The translations under genes and the position numbers were made by a program. From assembly GCA_008638375.1 (NCBI GenBank), contig VIRR01000557.1, forward strand, positions 186,001-250,000: a stretch of DNA of 64,000 nucleotides, in the 5' to 3' direction. This DNA comes from Nyssa sinensis (Eukaryota > Streptophyta > Magnoliopsida > Cornales > Nyssaceae). Below, piece by piece: positions 48,650-60,881 of this stretch; position 1 is the stretch's first letter; every line of letters begins with the position of its first letter. A model generated the notes under the pieces. It did not search any database. It saw only the letters and a program-made list of their open reading frames with translations, and had not been told where the DNA came from.

Positions 48650-49008
48650 AATAATCAAATTCAGCAACTTTAAGTTTTAATAATGCAGATCTACAGATTG
48701 AAGTATAGAGTGAGCCTCAGATTAGTGATCCTCAATCTTCAGATGTGCCATCACCTCATACAAAGTCCTCTAGGTGTCCTTAATGCCAACGTCACTTGCC
48801 AGCTCGCTTACATGATTATGTTGTTAGTAGTGATAATGAGCCAACCAAAGAAGATTTCGTAAATTTTGCTTTATTTGTAAATTGTGATCTAGTGAATTTT
48901 GAAAAAGCCTTTTGTGATGATAATTGGCTTAAAGTCACGAATGATGAGATTCATGCAATTGTGAAGAACAACACATGACAACTTACTACTCTTTCTAGTG
49001 ATAAAAAA

Positions 49009-50448
49009 TCAAGTGGTGTGAAATGGGTGTACAAGACAAAGTACAAACCCAATGGTGAGGTCGATCGCTTCAAAGCGAGATTGTTGGCTAAGAGCTACAA
49101 GCAAAAGCCAAGTATTGATTATTTTGAGGTGTTTGCTCCTGTTGCTAGACTTGATATAGTTCGTATGATTGTTTCTCTTACTTTTCAAAATAGTTGGAGA
49201 ATTTTTTAAATGGACGTTAAATCTGCTTTCTTGAATAGTGTACTTGAAGAAGAGGTTTATGTTAAGTAACCTACCGGCTATGTGATAAAGGGGCATGGAA
49301 ACAAAGTCTCTAGATTGAATAAGGCCTTGTATGGATTGAAGCAAGCTCTTAGAGTGTGGTATACACACATTGATTTTTATTTTGTTGAGCATGGTTTTGA
49401 GAGATATCCTTATGAGCATACTTTATATGTCAAATCTAATTCACATGGTGTTATTCTTATTGTGTGCTTATATGTTAATGATTTGATCTTACTGGCAATA
49501 ATCCAAAGTTGATTTCAGAATTCAGAATTCAGGGAGGCTATGATTGCTCACTTTGAGATGACAGATATAGGACTAATGTCTTATTTTCTTGGTATTGAAG
49601 TTGTTCAGACAAATGATGGAATTTTTATTTCATAGAAAACCTATGTTGGTGATATTTTGAAAAGATTCAAGATGGACAAGTCCATCTAGTTTTGACTATA
49701 GTTGAAGAGAGGTTGAAATTAGTGAAAGATGGTACATGTGATCTTGTAAATCCAACTTATTTTAAAAGGTTGGTGGAAAGCTTGAGATATTTGACTTTTG
49801 CTAGGCTAGATATTGTGTTTGGTGTTGGATTGATTAGCAAATTCATGGAGACTCCACATCAATCTCACTTGCAAGTTGCTAAACGGATTTTGCAATACAT
49901 TCAAGGTAGGCCAAGTGATGGAATTTTTTATTCATCTTCTAACAGTTTGAAACTTTTTAGCTATACAGATAGTGATTGGGCAAATGATATTAGGATGCGA
50001 AAGAGTACTTCAAGTTATGTATTTTATCTTGGTTTTGATATATTTTCTTGGTCTTCTAAGAAGCAACAAGTGGTAGCTCTTTCAATAGTAGAGGCACAGT
50101 ACATTGTAGTTGGGAATACTACTACTCAAGCAATTTGGTTGCGACGGATGCTGGGTGTTCTACAGCACAAACATGATGGTCCTACTACAATATTTTATGA
50201 TTAGCAAGTCAACCATTGCATTGACAAAAAAGCCAATTTTTCATGGGAGAAGTAAGCACATTGATATCAAGTTTCACTTCATTCGTAATTTGGTGAACGA
50301 TAAGGAGATCGAGCTTGAGTTTTGTCCTTCTAAAGATCAAGTTGCAGATATTTTTACAAAGTCGCTCAAAGTAAATTCCTTTTTAAAGTTGAAGAGATTG
50401 CTTGGCATCATGAAGCATGAAGAACTTGGTTTAAAAGAGACAATATGA
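49009..50448 (+). pseudogene. Copia reverse transcriptase and RNase H, broken
   Basis: The reverse transcriptase starts near KWVYKTKYKPNGEVDRFKAR and continues through FAPVARLDIVRM, MDVKSAFLN and LNKALYGLKQA. The catalytic box reads YVND, with Asn at 49477-49479 where YVDD is required. RNase H follows with YTDSDWANDIRMRKSTSSYV and, in another frame, RSKHIDIKFHFIR and QVADIFTKSL. Stops at 49207, 49267 and 49510 and frame changes near 49690 and 50200 inactivate it. Confidence 0.9.
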
Positions 50449-52258
50449 GCCAATTAAACCAAGCTAGTTGTCATGCCCCGAATTTCCACAAGCATGGGGA
50501 GTGAGTGAAATGAATTAAGAAAAGAAAATAAAAGATAATTTAATGGATTCAATTAACTCAAGCTCTGTCATTTATACGTAAGTTATTAACATGAAATCAG
50601 TAATTTAACATACAGCGGAGGACTTGATAAATTTTGCATTTATAATATTAGAATTCTTTAATTTTTTTTTCATAAAATTTCAACATAACCTCCTTTGTTT
50701 TTCAAGCCTTTTTCTCCCTAATATTCACAACATTTCATATATACAAACACATCACGATCCATCCTCACTCGATGGCCACAATTCATGAAAATTAAACATA
50801 CACTCATTTCCTTCAAGATATATACATGTAAGGTACATTTAATAAATATATCATACATGTCATTTGGGCTTAAGCCCTTACATCACAAATTTTACCCCAA
50901 GGGTCAAGTATTCTTCCAAGTTCTTTTCTCCTCTTTCCTTCAACACTTCATCAAATCTCAAGTACTAGGAGCATCATCTGTAATATGATATCCCACGAAT
51001 GGGTCAGCTCAACTGCTGGTATGACACAATGCTAATGCAGTTAACAAAATTAAGGCGTGGCATGTGCAAGTGTACATTTATATCTACATGCCTTCCAATT
51101 CATTAACACAATACAAAGGCGATATGCGTGACACACCCATGCAAGCTCTATGCCACTATGTCTCGGTTTACGGATCGCTCCTGTTGGATATCTGAGTACC
51201 AACACCTGTTCATGGATCGCTCTCGTTGGGTAAGCAAACACCAATGCAATGACCAATTTTGAGTTTTTCACCACAGGATCTACACCCTCATAATGCATAG
51301 CACCAAGTGCTCAACCCACACTATATTTTCAAAGGATTCACCATATGCCAATATGCTTTGATTTCACCATACAATAATACAATCTCAATGAAATGTTCCA
51401 TCAAACACATGGTATATGCCTTAAACAATGCAATGTACTTAAAGCAACTATAACTTTTATATCACAAAACTTTGCCTACATGAACCTAACATGTAATCCC
51501 ACTAATTTCACATACAACACATCACATATTCACAACCTTAACAATTTCTCAAAGAATCATAAAATACGTAAAGCACCAACACATGGAATAAATTATAACT
51601 CTCAAACCACAAGAGTTTCTCTACTTGAACACAAGCTAGAATACAATGGATTATACATATCGTCATGATTCATGTTTATCACTTTACCAAATTCCCAAAG
51701 AATAACAAAGAACACACAAGTACATAAACAATCACTCTAGGTTTTTCAAAGCAACTACATCCAAAGTGATTTTCTAACATCAAATAAACATATGAATCAT
51801 TCAATCAACATGTAAATCACTCCTAAACTTAATCCTATTCCTTACTTAGCAAAATATCATACGTGGAAGGGTTTTTCTCAACCCTAGGGAGTTGTGTTCG
51901 CTGTGTAGCTGAACCAATAGGTGAGAATGCAGTCCTCTTTACTGTATCTGTCTAGAAGGTCAAACCTCCTTCTCATTTTCTCTTGCGTTCCTATAATTGA
52001 AGAAATATACCTCAGTCTACTATGTAAATAGTCTATGCTATTCATCAAATTTTTATGTCTCTTTACTATTAGTATCTATTTTACTTGAATAGACTCTATC
52101 ATTGAATCTGGAACGTCGAACAAAATCTATTTAGGCTTTCACGGAATTCAATTCGGATATCTGTACTAAAAAGGGTGAAACAGTCATTTTACACTTTTAC
52201 GTGTCTTTTATTTTTTAGGACCCCGTCTCGTAAAACAGACCTCACCGTTAGTCTTAGA

Positions 52259-54375
52259 ACACAACTTCCTCGGTTTGAGAAAAACCATTCTAGATATGAT
52301 ACCTTGCTAAGCTAGGAATAGGTTTGAGTTTTCTTGCTTTTCTACATGTTGTTTGAGTGTTTAAGGAGTTTACTTGAGGTTAGGAAACCACTTTGGAGGT
52401 AGTTGCTTTAAAAACTTAGAGTTGGTAGTTTAAGTGTTTGTGTATTCTTTGAGTTACTGGATGATTTGTTGCTATTATGGAGATGTGTCTTGCCTACATG
52501 TTTGAATTATTGTATTTTGGCTTATATGCATGTGGCTATATCTTGTGTTTTGGAGGATGTGATAGTTTAATGCCTTGGTGCTTTATGAAAATTATGTGTT
52601 CTTTGTGAATTGGTAAATGTGAAAATGTGGCTTGAACATGTGTTGACATGGGTAGTTTATGGCATATGTTCATGTAAAAGATGTTTAGGGATTTTGAAGT
52701 TGTGATTTATGGTGGGAAAAATGCATGACTTGAAGTGAACACCATGTATGTGATGAATTGTCTCATTGAAGTTGCATAATGAAATCATGGCATTTTAGCA
52801 TATTGTGATTTCTTGAAAACATGGTGTGGGTTAAGTAATTGGTGCTATGCATTATGAGGGTGTAGATCCTGTGGTGAAAAACTCAAAATTAGCCATTGCA
52901 TTGGTACTCAGATCCATTGGGAACGATCCGTAAACGAGACATAGGTGTGGCATAGAGTTGTATGTGTGTGTCATGCATATCACCTTTACATTGCATTGAT
53001 GAATGGAGGGGTATGCATAGCTTTAAAATATACACTTGCACATGCCACGCCTTAAATTTGTTCTCAGTATTAGCATTGTATTATATCAGCTGTCGACCTG
53101 ACCCATTCGTGGGATATAATATTTCAAATGAGGCCTCAGGTGCTTGAGACTTGTTAAGGTCTTGAAGAAAGGAAGGAAAATGGACCATGAACCATATTTG
53201 GCCCTTGGGGCATGTTTTTGTATGTATGGGCATAAGCCCAATTTACTTGTATTTAAACTTGGAAAATAGTGTATTATAGGCCTGCATTTTGCAATGTAAG
53301 GGTCTATAATCCAAATAATTAGTGGGATGTCTTTATTTAATGGTGTATCACATGGATGTGTTGAAAAAATAGTAGATGTATGTTTTACTTAATGAACTTG
53401 TGACCACCGAGTGAGGGTGGGTTGTTTACATGTTATACTTATGAAATGTTGTGAAAATTAGGTGGGAAAAAAGGTTTAGAGAACAAAGGAAGCTATGTCA
53501 AAATTTTGGTAAAATTAAGGGAAAAATTAAGTGTGTGAAACACCCTTTAAATGGGTGAGAAAAGTGCTCAAAATGGAGGTTTAGAAACCTTGGGAAAATG
53601 GGCTAAAAATGGGTGAAAAGTGGCTTGAAAAACTTGAAAAATAATTTGGGAAGATAGGGAAATCTGGGCTGCTGGACAGAGAAATTCAGCCTCTGTATTT
53701 CTACTGTTACTACAATGATTTTTCAGGAAAACCAGAAAATCAAGCCTGACCAATCCCTGCCAGCCGCCAGCCGCGCCCACGCCTACTTGCCCGCACCTAT
53801 GACAGCCTTGCGCGCCCCTCGCGCACCCTTGCGGCCCAGCCTTGTCTTGGCCAGCTTGACACCTCCTTGACACCTATTCTTTGGCTACTTTTTGATCCAT
53901 GTTTGGGCACATTTTTGGATCATGTTTGGGCATCATCTTGGGCTATGTTTGGCCAAGCTTTGGGCTATATCTGGACACCATTTCGGGCTATTTTTGGTAA
54001 CGTATTGGGCCATGTTTGGCACCCCTTCCTTGGACAATTTTTGGTGGACCTCTTAACCCATTCTTGGATTATGTCTTAGGGCATTTTGGAGTCTATTTGG
54101 GTCATTACCTCAAGGCATTTTAGAAATGTTTTGAGACTATTTTGGGGCTATTTTGAATATGACTTAAACCAATTTGAATATTAATTGGGTGGGATATTTA
54201 AGTAACCTTAGGAGACCATTTTAGTCATGATAGATAGCAAGCATTAAATTCAAATTTTGGGTAAACATAGGGGAATGAATGTAACACTAATTAAATCCAC
54301 TTGAATGGTCTTTCATTTATGTTTCTTCTTTCATTTCACTCACTCCCTGGGTTTGTGAAAATTCGGGGTGTGACA
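52259..54375 (+). mobile_element. Forward-oriented LTR 3' portion inserted in the reverse LTR
   Basis: 52700-53140 matches the 3' half of the forward LTRs (58720-59070), including GGTGTAGATCCTGTGGTGAA and CCCATTCGTGGGATA. The piece ends AATTCGGGGTGTGACA, like the LTR ends at 59346 and 63441. About 750 extra bases near 53470-54250 have no match in those LTRs and include a GC-rich patch and a degenerate repeat. Confidence 0.6.
53870..54065. repeat. Degenerate TTTGGGC repeats
   Basis: Many loosely spaced variants of ATGTTTGGGCA, TTTTTGGATCATG and GGGCTAT, roughly every 15 to 25 bp. It directly follows a GC-rich patch (53755-53850). Confidence 0.6.
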
Positions 54376-55194
54376 ATCACCATATTCAAGCACCAAACGG
54401 TGCCGTATAGAACAACCCTATTCACCATCTCCCCCGACAATCCGGTAGGGTTCCGGTGGGTCGACGGTGACTGTTTCTCGACTGATTTCAACACCCTTTT
54501 AATGCAGTTTTCTACCATTTTTCATGTAGATTCCATTTCCAACCTTAGTTTTCATTTTAAATCGACTAGATCTTCACGAAATGAGAAAAATCAGTGGCTC
54601 CGGCCAACTGTGTTCTTGAAGTTTTGAGCCTCTTCCTTCACTATTTTAACTCTAAATTTGTTCAAACCTTTTTCTGACACTTATCTTAAAAATTTTCCAC
54701 TATTTATTTTAAGTTTAACACATAAATAAAAGAAATCTGATTACTTCCTAAAACTTGTAACTGTTGATTTCTAACTCAGTTCTTGACCATTTTCTTTAAT
54801 TCTTTTTGTAACTTTTCTATTTTTCATGCTCTTTCAGGCCTTCTAGTTAAGTATAGCATTCATGCTAAAAACTCACAAAACAGAAACTAAACCAACTCAC
54901 CTATTTTCTAGGTTTCTTGGTGTAGTTCTTTCCTTCTCTTTTCTATTTCAACTTCTGGATGTCCCAATGGTTCTCTCAGCTTCTCCACAATGCTCACAGC
55001 CTTTCAATCACTCTTTTCCTTCTGATTTTCTATCCAACGTACACATCTATATATACACACATCACACCACTGCCCTAGTCACTTCCCTCTCAGTTCTACA
55101 CCCCTCAAGCCCTCTATTTGGACCTTTAGTTCTGATTTCTCTGATTTCTTTTTTCCCTTTCAGCTTTTGCATTAATTAGTTAGGTGATATTTGT

Positions 55195-55228
<34 letters not shown>

Positions 55229-55741
55229 TAGTACACACCAACACACACACACACAATACACCAACCGACACACACACAACTCACACTAACCCACTTGCAT
55301 GCAACTTCCTTTCTTTTTCTTTTATTTTCTTTTACTATATCTAAATACATGTATATATATATATAATATACCATATTATACATATACACATATATAGCTA
55401 CCTAACTTATACATATTTTTATATATATGCATATACTTAAATGTACACGTATATATTAGTTTCTAATCACGTACACATACACTGATATTCTATCGTCTAT
55501 GCATGGGTGTGTACGTACGCATGCATGGGAGTGTATACGTGCACGTATTACAAGGCATGGTTCTGGGTTGCTCGGGCGTCGCCCGTGCTGACTACACAAT
55601 TGAAACCGTTTCACATTCCTAAATCATTCTGTCCATATGATATCATGGTATAGAGCCTTAACAACACGAGTTATAACTAGGTATTACACTACTCAACCGG
55701 TCTACCTCGGTTTACGTGCTATCCCGGGTCACGGTATTACA

Positions 55742-56313
55742 AATAGTGCTCTACTGGTAAAACAAAAAATTTACTCTCATTTTTTAGGTTTCTGCATTCT
55801 TCCCCCCTTAAAGAAATTTTGTCCCAAAATTTAAAAATATACCTTTTCGACAAAATAATAAAAGAAATATACAAAATGTATTGTAACATGGAGACGTGGA
55901 GCCTTACCTATGGATCTTTCACCTCTTCCTTCGCCAGGCAATGTGAAATGCATTACCCTCTCCCCCCAAAGGAACCTCGTCCACTTGGGCGGGCGTGCAG
56001 ACATTTCCACACTTCCTGCTAGGGTCTGGTTCTGATCCCATCTGTAATGGCCCACTCCATATAGCACAACGCATAATGAAATCCTCAAATATGTTGGCTT
56101 ATCAATGCCAATTTTTCAATTCCATCCAAGCATCATAAACCACCTCAATAATGCAACATAATAATAATAATAAATTTTCAATGCTCACAAGGATACCTCA
56201 AAGCCTCTCACACATGTGATGACCATCTAACTAACCTCAAATCAAGCATGCAATTAGCTAGTAATCTATTACAATGTCATCAATATATCACCTGCACTTC
56301 AATGCAATTCAAT
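55742..56313 (-). mobile_element. Internal 3' tail of a reverse-oriented LTR element
   Basis: Reverse complement of about 59900-60446 of the forward element: AATTTTGTCCCAAAATTT, the GCCAGGCAATGTG patch, CGTGCAGACATTTCCAC and CTGCTAGGGTCTGGT all match. The purine tract lies near 55800-55812 on the minus strand, next to the LTR ending at 55741. The tail is cut at 56313 by the next LTR. Confidence 0.75.
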
Positions 56314-56750
56314 TGTAATGACTTGAATTTTTTTTTTTTACATAAATAAAATTTTTTGTCATTATTATTATTATTAAAAATCTGTTGTGTATGTATATAT
56401 ATGTGTATAGGTAATATAAATGTATATGTATATATATGTGATATACATGTATGGTGTGCATGTATGTATGTGATGTGTATATAGATATATATATATATAT
56501 ATATGTGTATTTAGATATTTATATATATATATATATATATGGGCAGATATGTGGGTGCACGTGATTGTGTGTGTACAGTGTGTGTGATGTGTGATTGAGT
56601 GTAAACCACTCAAGGTGGTATGGTGTGGAGTGGTGTGTGTAAGAGAGTGGGTGAGTAAGTGAGTGTGTAAGTGTGTAAGTGTGTTCTGTATGTGTGTGCT
56701 TGTCAAAATAGGTGGTGTGTGCAGGTTTGATAGTGCAGAGAGAGAGAGAT

Positions 56751-56781
<31 letters not shown>

Positions 56782-59346
56782 ACATAAGGTGTGTGTTGGG
56801 TCTTGATCTTAAAGAGAAAAATTAGAAAAGAAGAGAGGCTGAGTTGGAAACTGAGAGACAGAGAGAGAGCTTGGAGTTTGAACCATAAGGTCGGGACAGA
56901 AGGGAAGAGAGAGGGGCCTGCACTAGAAGGGAAAACCAAGAAATAGGTAAGTGGATTCATTTTCTGTTTTAAGATTTTCCTTGCTTGTTTAATTGATTTG
57001 ATTATAGGGGCTTGTAGGGTATGAAAAATAGAAAACAACGCAAAAAGAGTCAGTCCAAATGGTTCAAAAACAAGGGAGAAAAAGGAAGTTGCAGGTGGGG
57101 GGAAATGAAATCGGGTTCCATGATTTTATGGGTTAAACTCAAAATAAAAGGTGGGAAATTAGTGAGGTGAGTTGCAGAAAACATTTGGGATTAAAATGGG
57201 GTAAAGGCAGTGACTAAAAAGCCACAAACATGAAGGTTTTTCAGTTGGCCAGAAAAAAAAATTGGTAGCAAGAAATATGGGGCTGTTTCGTTGATTGGGA
57301 GGCTCAAAATGGTGTTAGGATGTTTTAAAAACACTTTAGAATGATTTGGAATAAAAAAACGGCTTAAAAAACACCAAGAAAATAGAATTTAAAAACTTAT
57401 TTTTTTGCAGTTTCTAGTACCGTCGCTAGAGAAGGTGACCGGAGACACGCCAGAACCTTATCAGAAAATCGGGGGAGAAGGGGCACTGTTTCGGGTCGGG
57501 TCCGGGTCCAGTTCGGGTTCGGGTCGAGTCAAGACTAACTCGCCCCTGCCACATGTTTTAAATTAAAAATGAATTAGGGGGTGTTTGGCTACGGGTTTAC
57601 AAAATCAAAATTGGAATTAAATTAGGAATAGGGATATCCTATCCCTGTTTTGGGGCATAAGCCACTGTTTGGCTATCTAGGGTTGGAATAGGAAAATTAG
57701 AAATTACAATTTGACCCTGTACTTTCAAAAATATAACTTTGACCCCAGAACTTTTAATAAATTATGATCTGACCCCACCTGAATAAAATATGAATTAATT
57801 AATTAATTAATGAAAATTAATTTAATTAATTAAATGTCCCAAAATAGTTCGGAGTCCAAATGGGACAAGTCATTAGTGTATTTTGACTATCTCGACCATT
57901 CTGAGACCAATGGTGAGATCCGTTTTATGAGACAGGTCCTAAAAAATAAAAGACCCGTGGAAACCTTGAAAATTACCAAAATGCTCGTGAGTTAAAATAC
58001 AGTCAAACGAACATCGATTTAAAATAAAAAGATAGTAGATTTTTATTATTTCGAACATTCCGGACTTAAATGTGGAGTCCGATTTACGAAGAGAGGTCTC
58101 GGAAAATAGGAACTCATGAAAGTACAAAATGACTGTTTTACCCTTTTTAGCCTGGATGTTCAAATTAAATTCCGCAAAAGCCTAAACCTATTTTCTTCGA
58201 TGTTCCGGACCCAATGGTAGAATTTATTTTGGCAAAATAGAAAACAATAAAATAGAGACATAAAATTTGATGAATAACATAATTCAAGTAGCAAATGAAC
58301 TAAGTGGTATTTCATGATTTTAGGAACACTGAAAGGCAAAGAGAAGGTGGTCTGACCTTCTGCAGTTTGACCGTTAGTTCCGATACTCAACGAGCACTAC
58401 TTCTTAGGGTTGAGACCAACCCGTTAGGTACGATGTTTTGCTAATGTAAGAAATGGAGTTAAGTTTGGGAATATTTGTGGGTGACTTGAATGAATTATGT
58501 GTTAACTGTTATAGGGAGATTATCTGGATTATGTTTACTTGATGGCCTGAAGTTGGTTGTTCACATGTTTATGTGTCGCTTGTATTCTTTGAGAACTTAG
58601 TAACGTGATGAATATGAATTGTGATATATTCTTAAATTGACTACATGAGATGTGCATACATATGGAACTAGCTGGTGATTTATATATTATTGTCTCGAGC
58701 ATGCTATATTGTCAAAACCATGTCCCATTGAGATTGCATTAGCATATTGGCATATGGTGAATCCTTTGAGAACATGGTGTGAGTTGAGCACGTGGTACTT
58801 TGCATTATAAAGGTGTAGATCCTGTGGTGAAAAACCCAAAATTGTCCATTGCATTGGTACATCGAGCCATCTGGCGAGACCCGTAAATGAGACATGGGTG
58901 TGGCATTGAGTGCATGGGTGCGTCATGCATACTTTCATCATATTATATTAATGGAATTGGAAAGCATTTAGAAATAAATGTACACTTTGCACATGCCATG
59001 CTTTAGCTTTATTTCTTGAATTAGTATTACATTATACCAGTAGTTGAGCTGACCTATTCGTGGGATAAAATTTCAGATGACGCTCCAACTACCTGAGACT
59101 TGGTGATACCTTGATAAGAGAATGTACTTGGAGTATTTTTGGCCTTTGGGGCATATTTTGAGATGTAAGGGCTTAAGCCCAAATGACATGTGAACGATGT
59201 ATTCATGGCATGTGTTTTATGCTTCTATATTTATTGATGAAAATGGATGCATGTTTAGTTAAATCTATTTAGATTGTCCTTTTGGTTTACTTTCTTTTCA
59301 TTTCATTACTCGCGCCACGGGTTTACGAAAAATTTAGGGCGTGACA
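56314..59346 (+). mobile_element. First long LTR of the forward non-autonomous element
   Basis: 3033 bp from TGTAATGACTTGAA to AGGGCGTGACA. It aligns end to end with 60447-63441, with few substitutions. It includes TA/GT-rich, GAGA-rich (56740-56781) and CGGGT-rich (57490-57530) patches. Open frames on the minus strand here are low-complexity artefacts of those repeats. Confidence 0.9.
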
Positions 59347-60446
59347 ACGTGGTATTAGAGCATAGGTTCGAATACCTAGAAACCGTGGGGTGTTGTTGAA
59401 CACAATGGGACACGATGCATAGTTTGAAAATTTTTATAAGCATTGTGTAGTGTGTGGACTCTGATACGTGGTAGTATCAGGGCATAAGTTTGAGTACCTA
59501 AGGGTAGTGGGAGAAGTTCAGACTTTAAGTTGATTGGGCTGGTTTGGATTACATGATTGGATGTGTGATTATTATTTTACGGTGTGGAATTGTACAAGGT
59601 GTGGTATGCTGGGTCATTGATAAACTGGGACTAGATGCTTATATCTATGCAGTAGACCGAGTGAAATTAAGGGGTAGACTATATTCTTGTTGTTTGTGAG
59701 ATGGGTTATAAGCCTAGATATCCATAGGGTTGGATGTATACCTAGTCACTTGTATAGCAGGTTGTGTACTTATTGCTATGTGTATATATATATATATGTA
59801 GGTATATTTTGGGATGGATTTTAATGCTTAGATATTGATGTGATAGGCTATTGGTAGGCTCCGATGAGTTAGAATAACCTTGGGAGAATAATAGGTTATT
59901 AAGTTACATTGAGATACGGGTGATATATTGATGCCATTGTGGTGAATTATTAGATGATTTCATGGCTTGATTTGAGATTAGTTAGATGGTCAGCAAGTGT
60001 GTGAAAGACTTTGAGGTACCCTTGTGAACATTGAGGATTTTCCTTTATTTTTTTTATTGTGTTGAATTATTGAGGTGGATCTTGATGCTTAAAAGGATTT
60101 GGAAAATTTGGCATTGATGAGTCAACGTGGTTTGAGGATTTCATTATGTGTTGTGCCATGTGGAATGGGTTGTTATAGATGAGATCAGCACCAGACCCTA
60201 GCAGGGAGTGTAGAGATGTCTGCACGCCGTTGCACGCCCGCCGGTGAGGCTGAGCCTACGGGGGAGAGGGTAATGGGAGAGGGTGATGGATTCCATATCG
60301 CCTGGCTGAGGGAGAGGTGGGTGATCCATAGGTAAGGCTACACATCTCCATGACACAATAACATTTTGAGCTGATTTCTTTTGAATTTTGTCGAAAAGGT
60401 ATTTTATTTTAAATTTCGGGGCGAAATTTCTTTAAGGAGGGAAGGA
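59347..60446 (+). mobile_element. Short non-coding internal region of the forward element
   Basis: 1100 bp between LTRs, with a primer site at the left and a purine tract (TTTAAGGAGGGAAGGA, 60431-60446) at the right. GGGGCGAAATTTC precedes the tract, as in element B. There is no gag or pol motif on either strand. The element must borrow proteins from an autonomous relative; the LTR and purine-tract style suggests a Gypsy chromovirus-like partner (inference). Confidence 0.85.
59350..59361 (+). other. Primer-binding site, first copy
   Basis: TGGTATTAGAGC differs at one base from TGGTATCAGAGC, the initiator-Met tRNA primer site. It lies three bases after the LTR. Confidence 0.85.
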
Positions 60447-60836
60447 TGTAATGACCTGAAATTTTTTTTTTTAAATAAATAAAATGTTTTATCATTATTA
60501 TTATTAAAAATCTGTTGTGTATGTATATATATATGTGTATAGGTAATATAAATGTATATGTATATATATGTGATATACATGTATGGTGTACATGTATGTA
60601 TGTGATGTGTATATATATGTGTGTGTATTTAGATATTTATATATATGGGAAGATATGTGGGTGCACGTGATTGTGTGTGTACAGTGTGTGTGGTGTGTGA
60701 TTGAGTGTAAACCACTCAAGGTGGTATAGTGTGGAGTGGTGTGTGTAAAAGAGTGGGTAAGTAGGTGAGTGTGTAAGTGTGTTCTGTATGTGTGTGCTTG
60801 TCAAAATAGGTGGTGTGTGCAGGTCTGATAGTGCAG

Positions 60837-60881
<45 letters not shown>

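Larger units (their letters stand above)
45787..50468 (+). mobile_element. Degenerate Ty1/copia retrotransposon
   Basis: Order is Gag, protease, integrase, reverse transcriptase, RNase H, the defining order of Ty1/copia. Stops and frameshifts break each part. The 3' LTR is cut after 25 bases by the LTR starting at 50469, so the 3' end is lost. TNT1-like wording runs throughout, but the clade cannot be fixed. Confidence 0.9.
50469..55741 (-). mobile_element. Long LTR in reverse orientation, interrupted by a forward LTR piece
   Basis: Starts TGTCATGCCCCGAATTTCC and ends GGTCACGGTATTACA. The left part (50469-52258) and right part (54376-55741) match the corresponding halves of the nested LTR at 21102-25207 in order, for example ACCCCGTCTCG near 52219 and 22623, and CAAGGCATGGTTCTGGGTTG near 55551 and 25016. 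The middle (52259-54375) is forward-oriented and foreign. Reverse-oriented internal sequence continues to the right. Confidence 0.72.

Noticed and set aside
56374..57038. Minus-strand frames of about 90 to 110 codons in the first long LTR, repeated at 60504-61140
   Set aside because: They translate GT, TA and GA repeats (His-Thr, Tyr-Ile, Ser-Leu runs), and the two copies differ by repeat-length changes.
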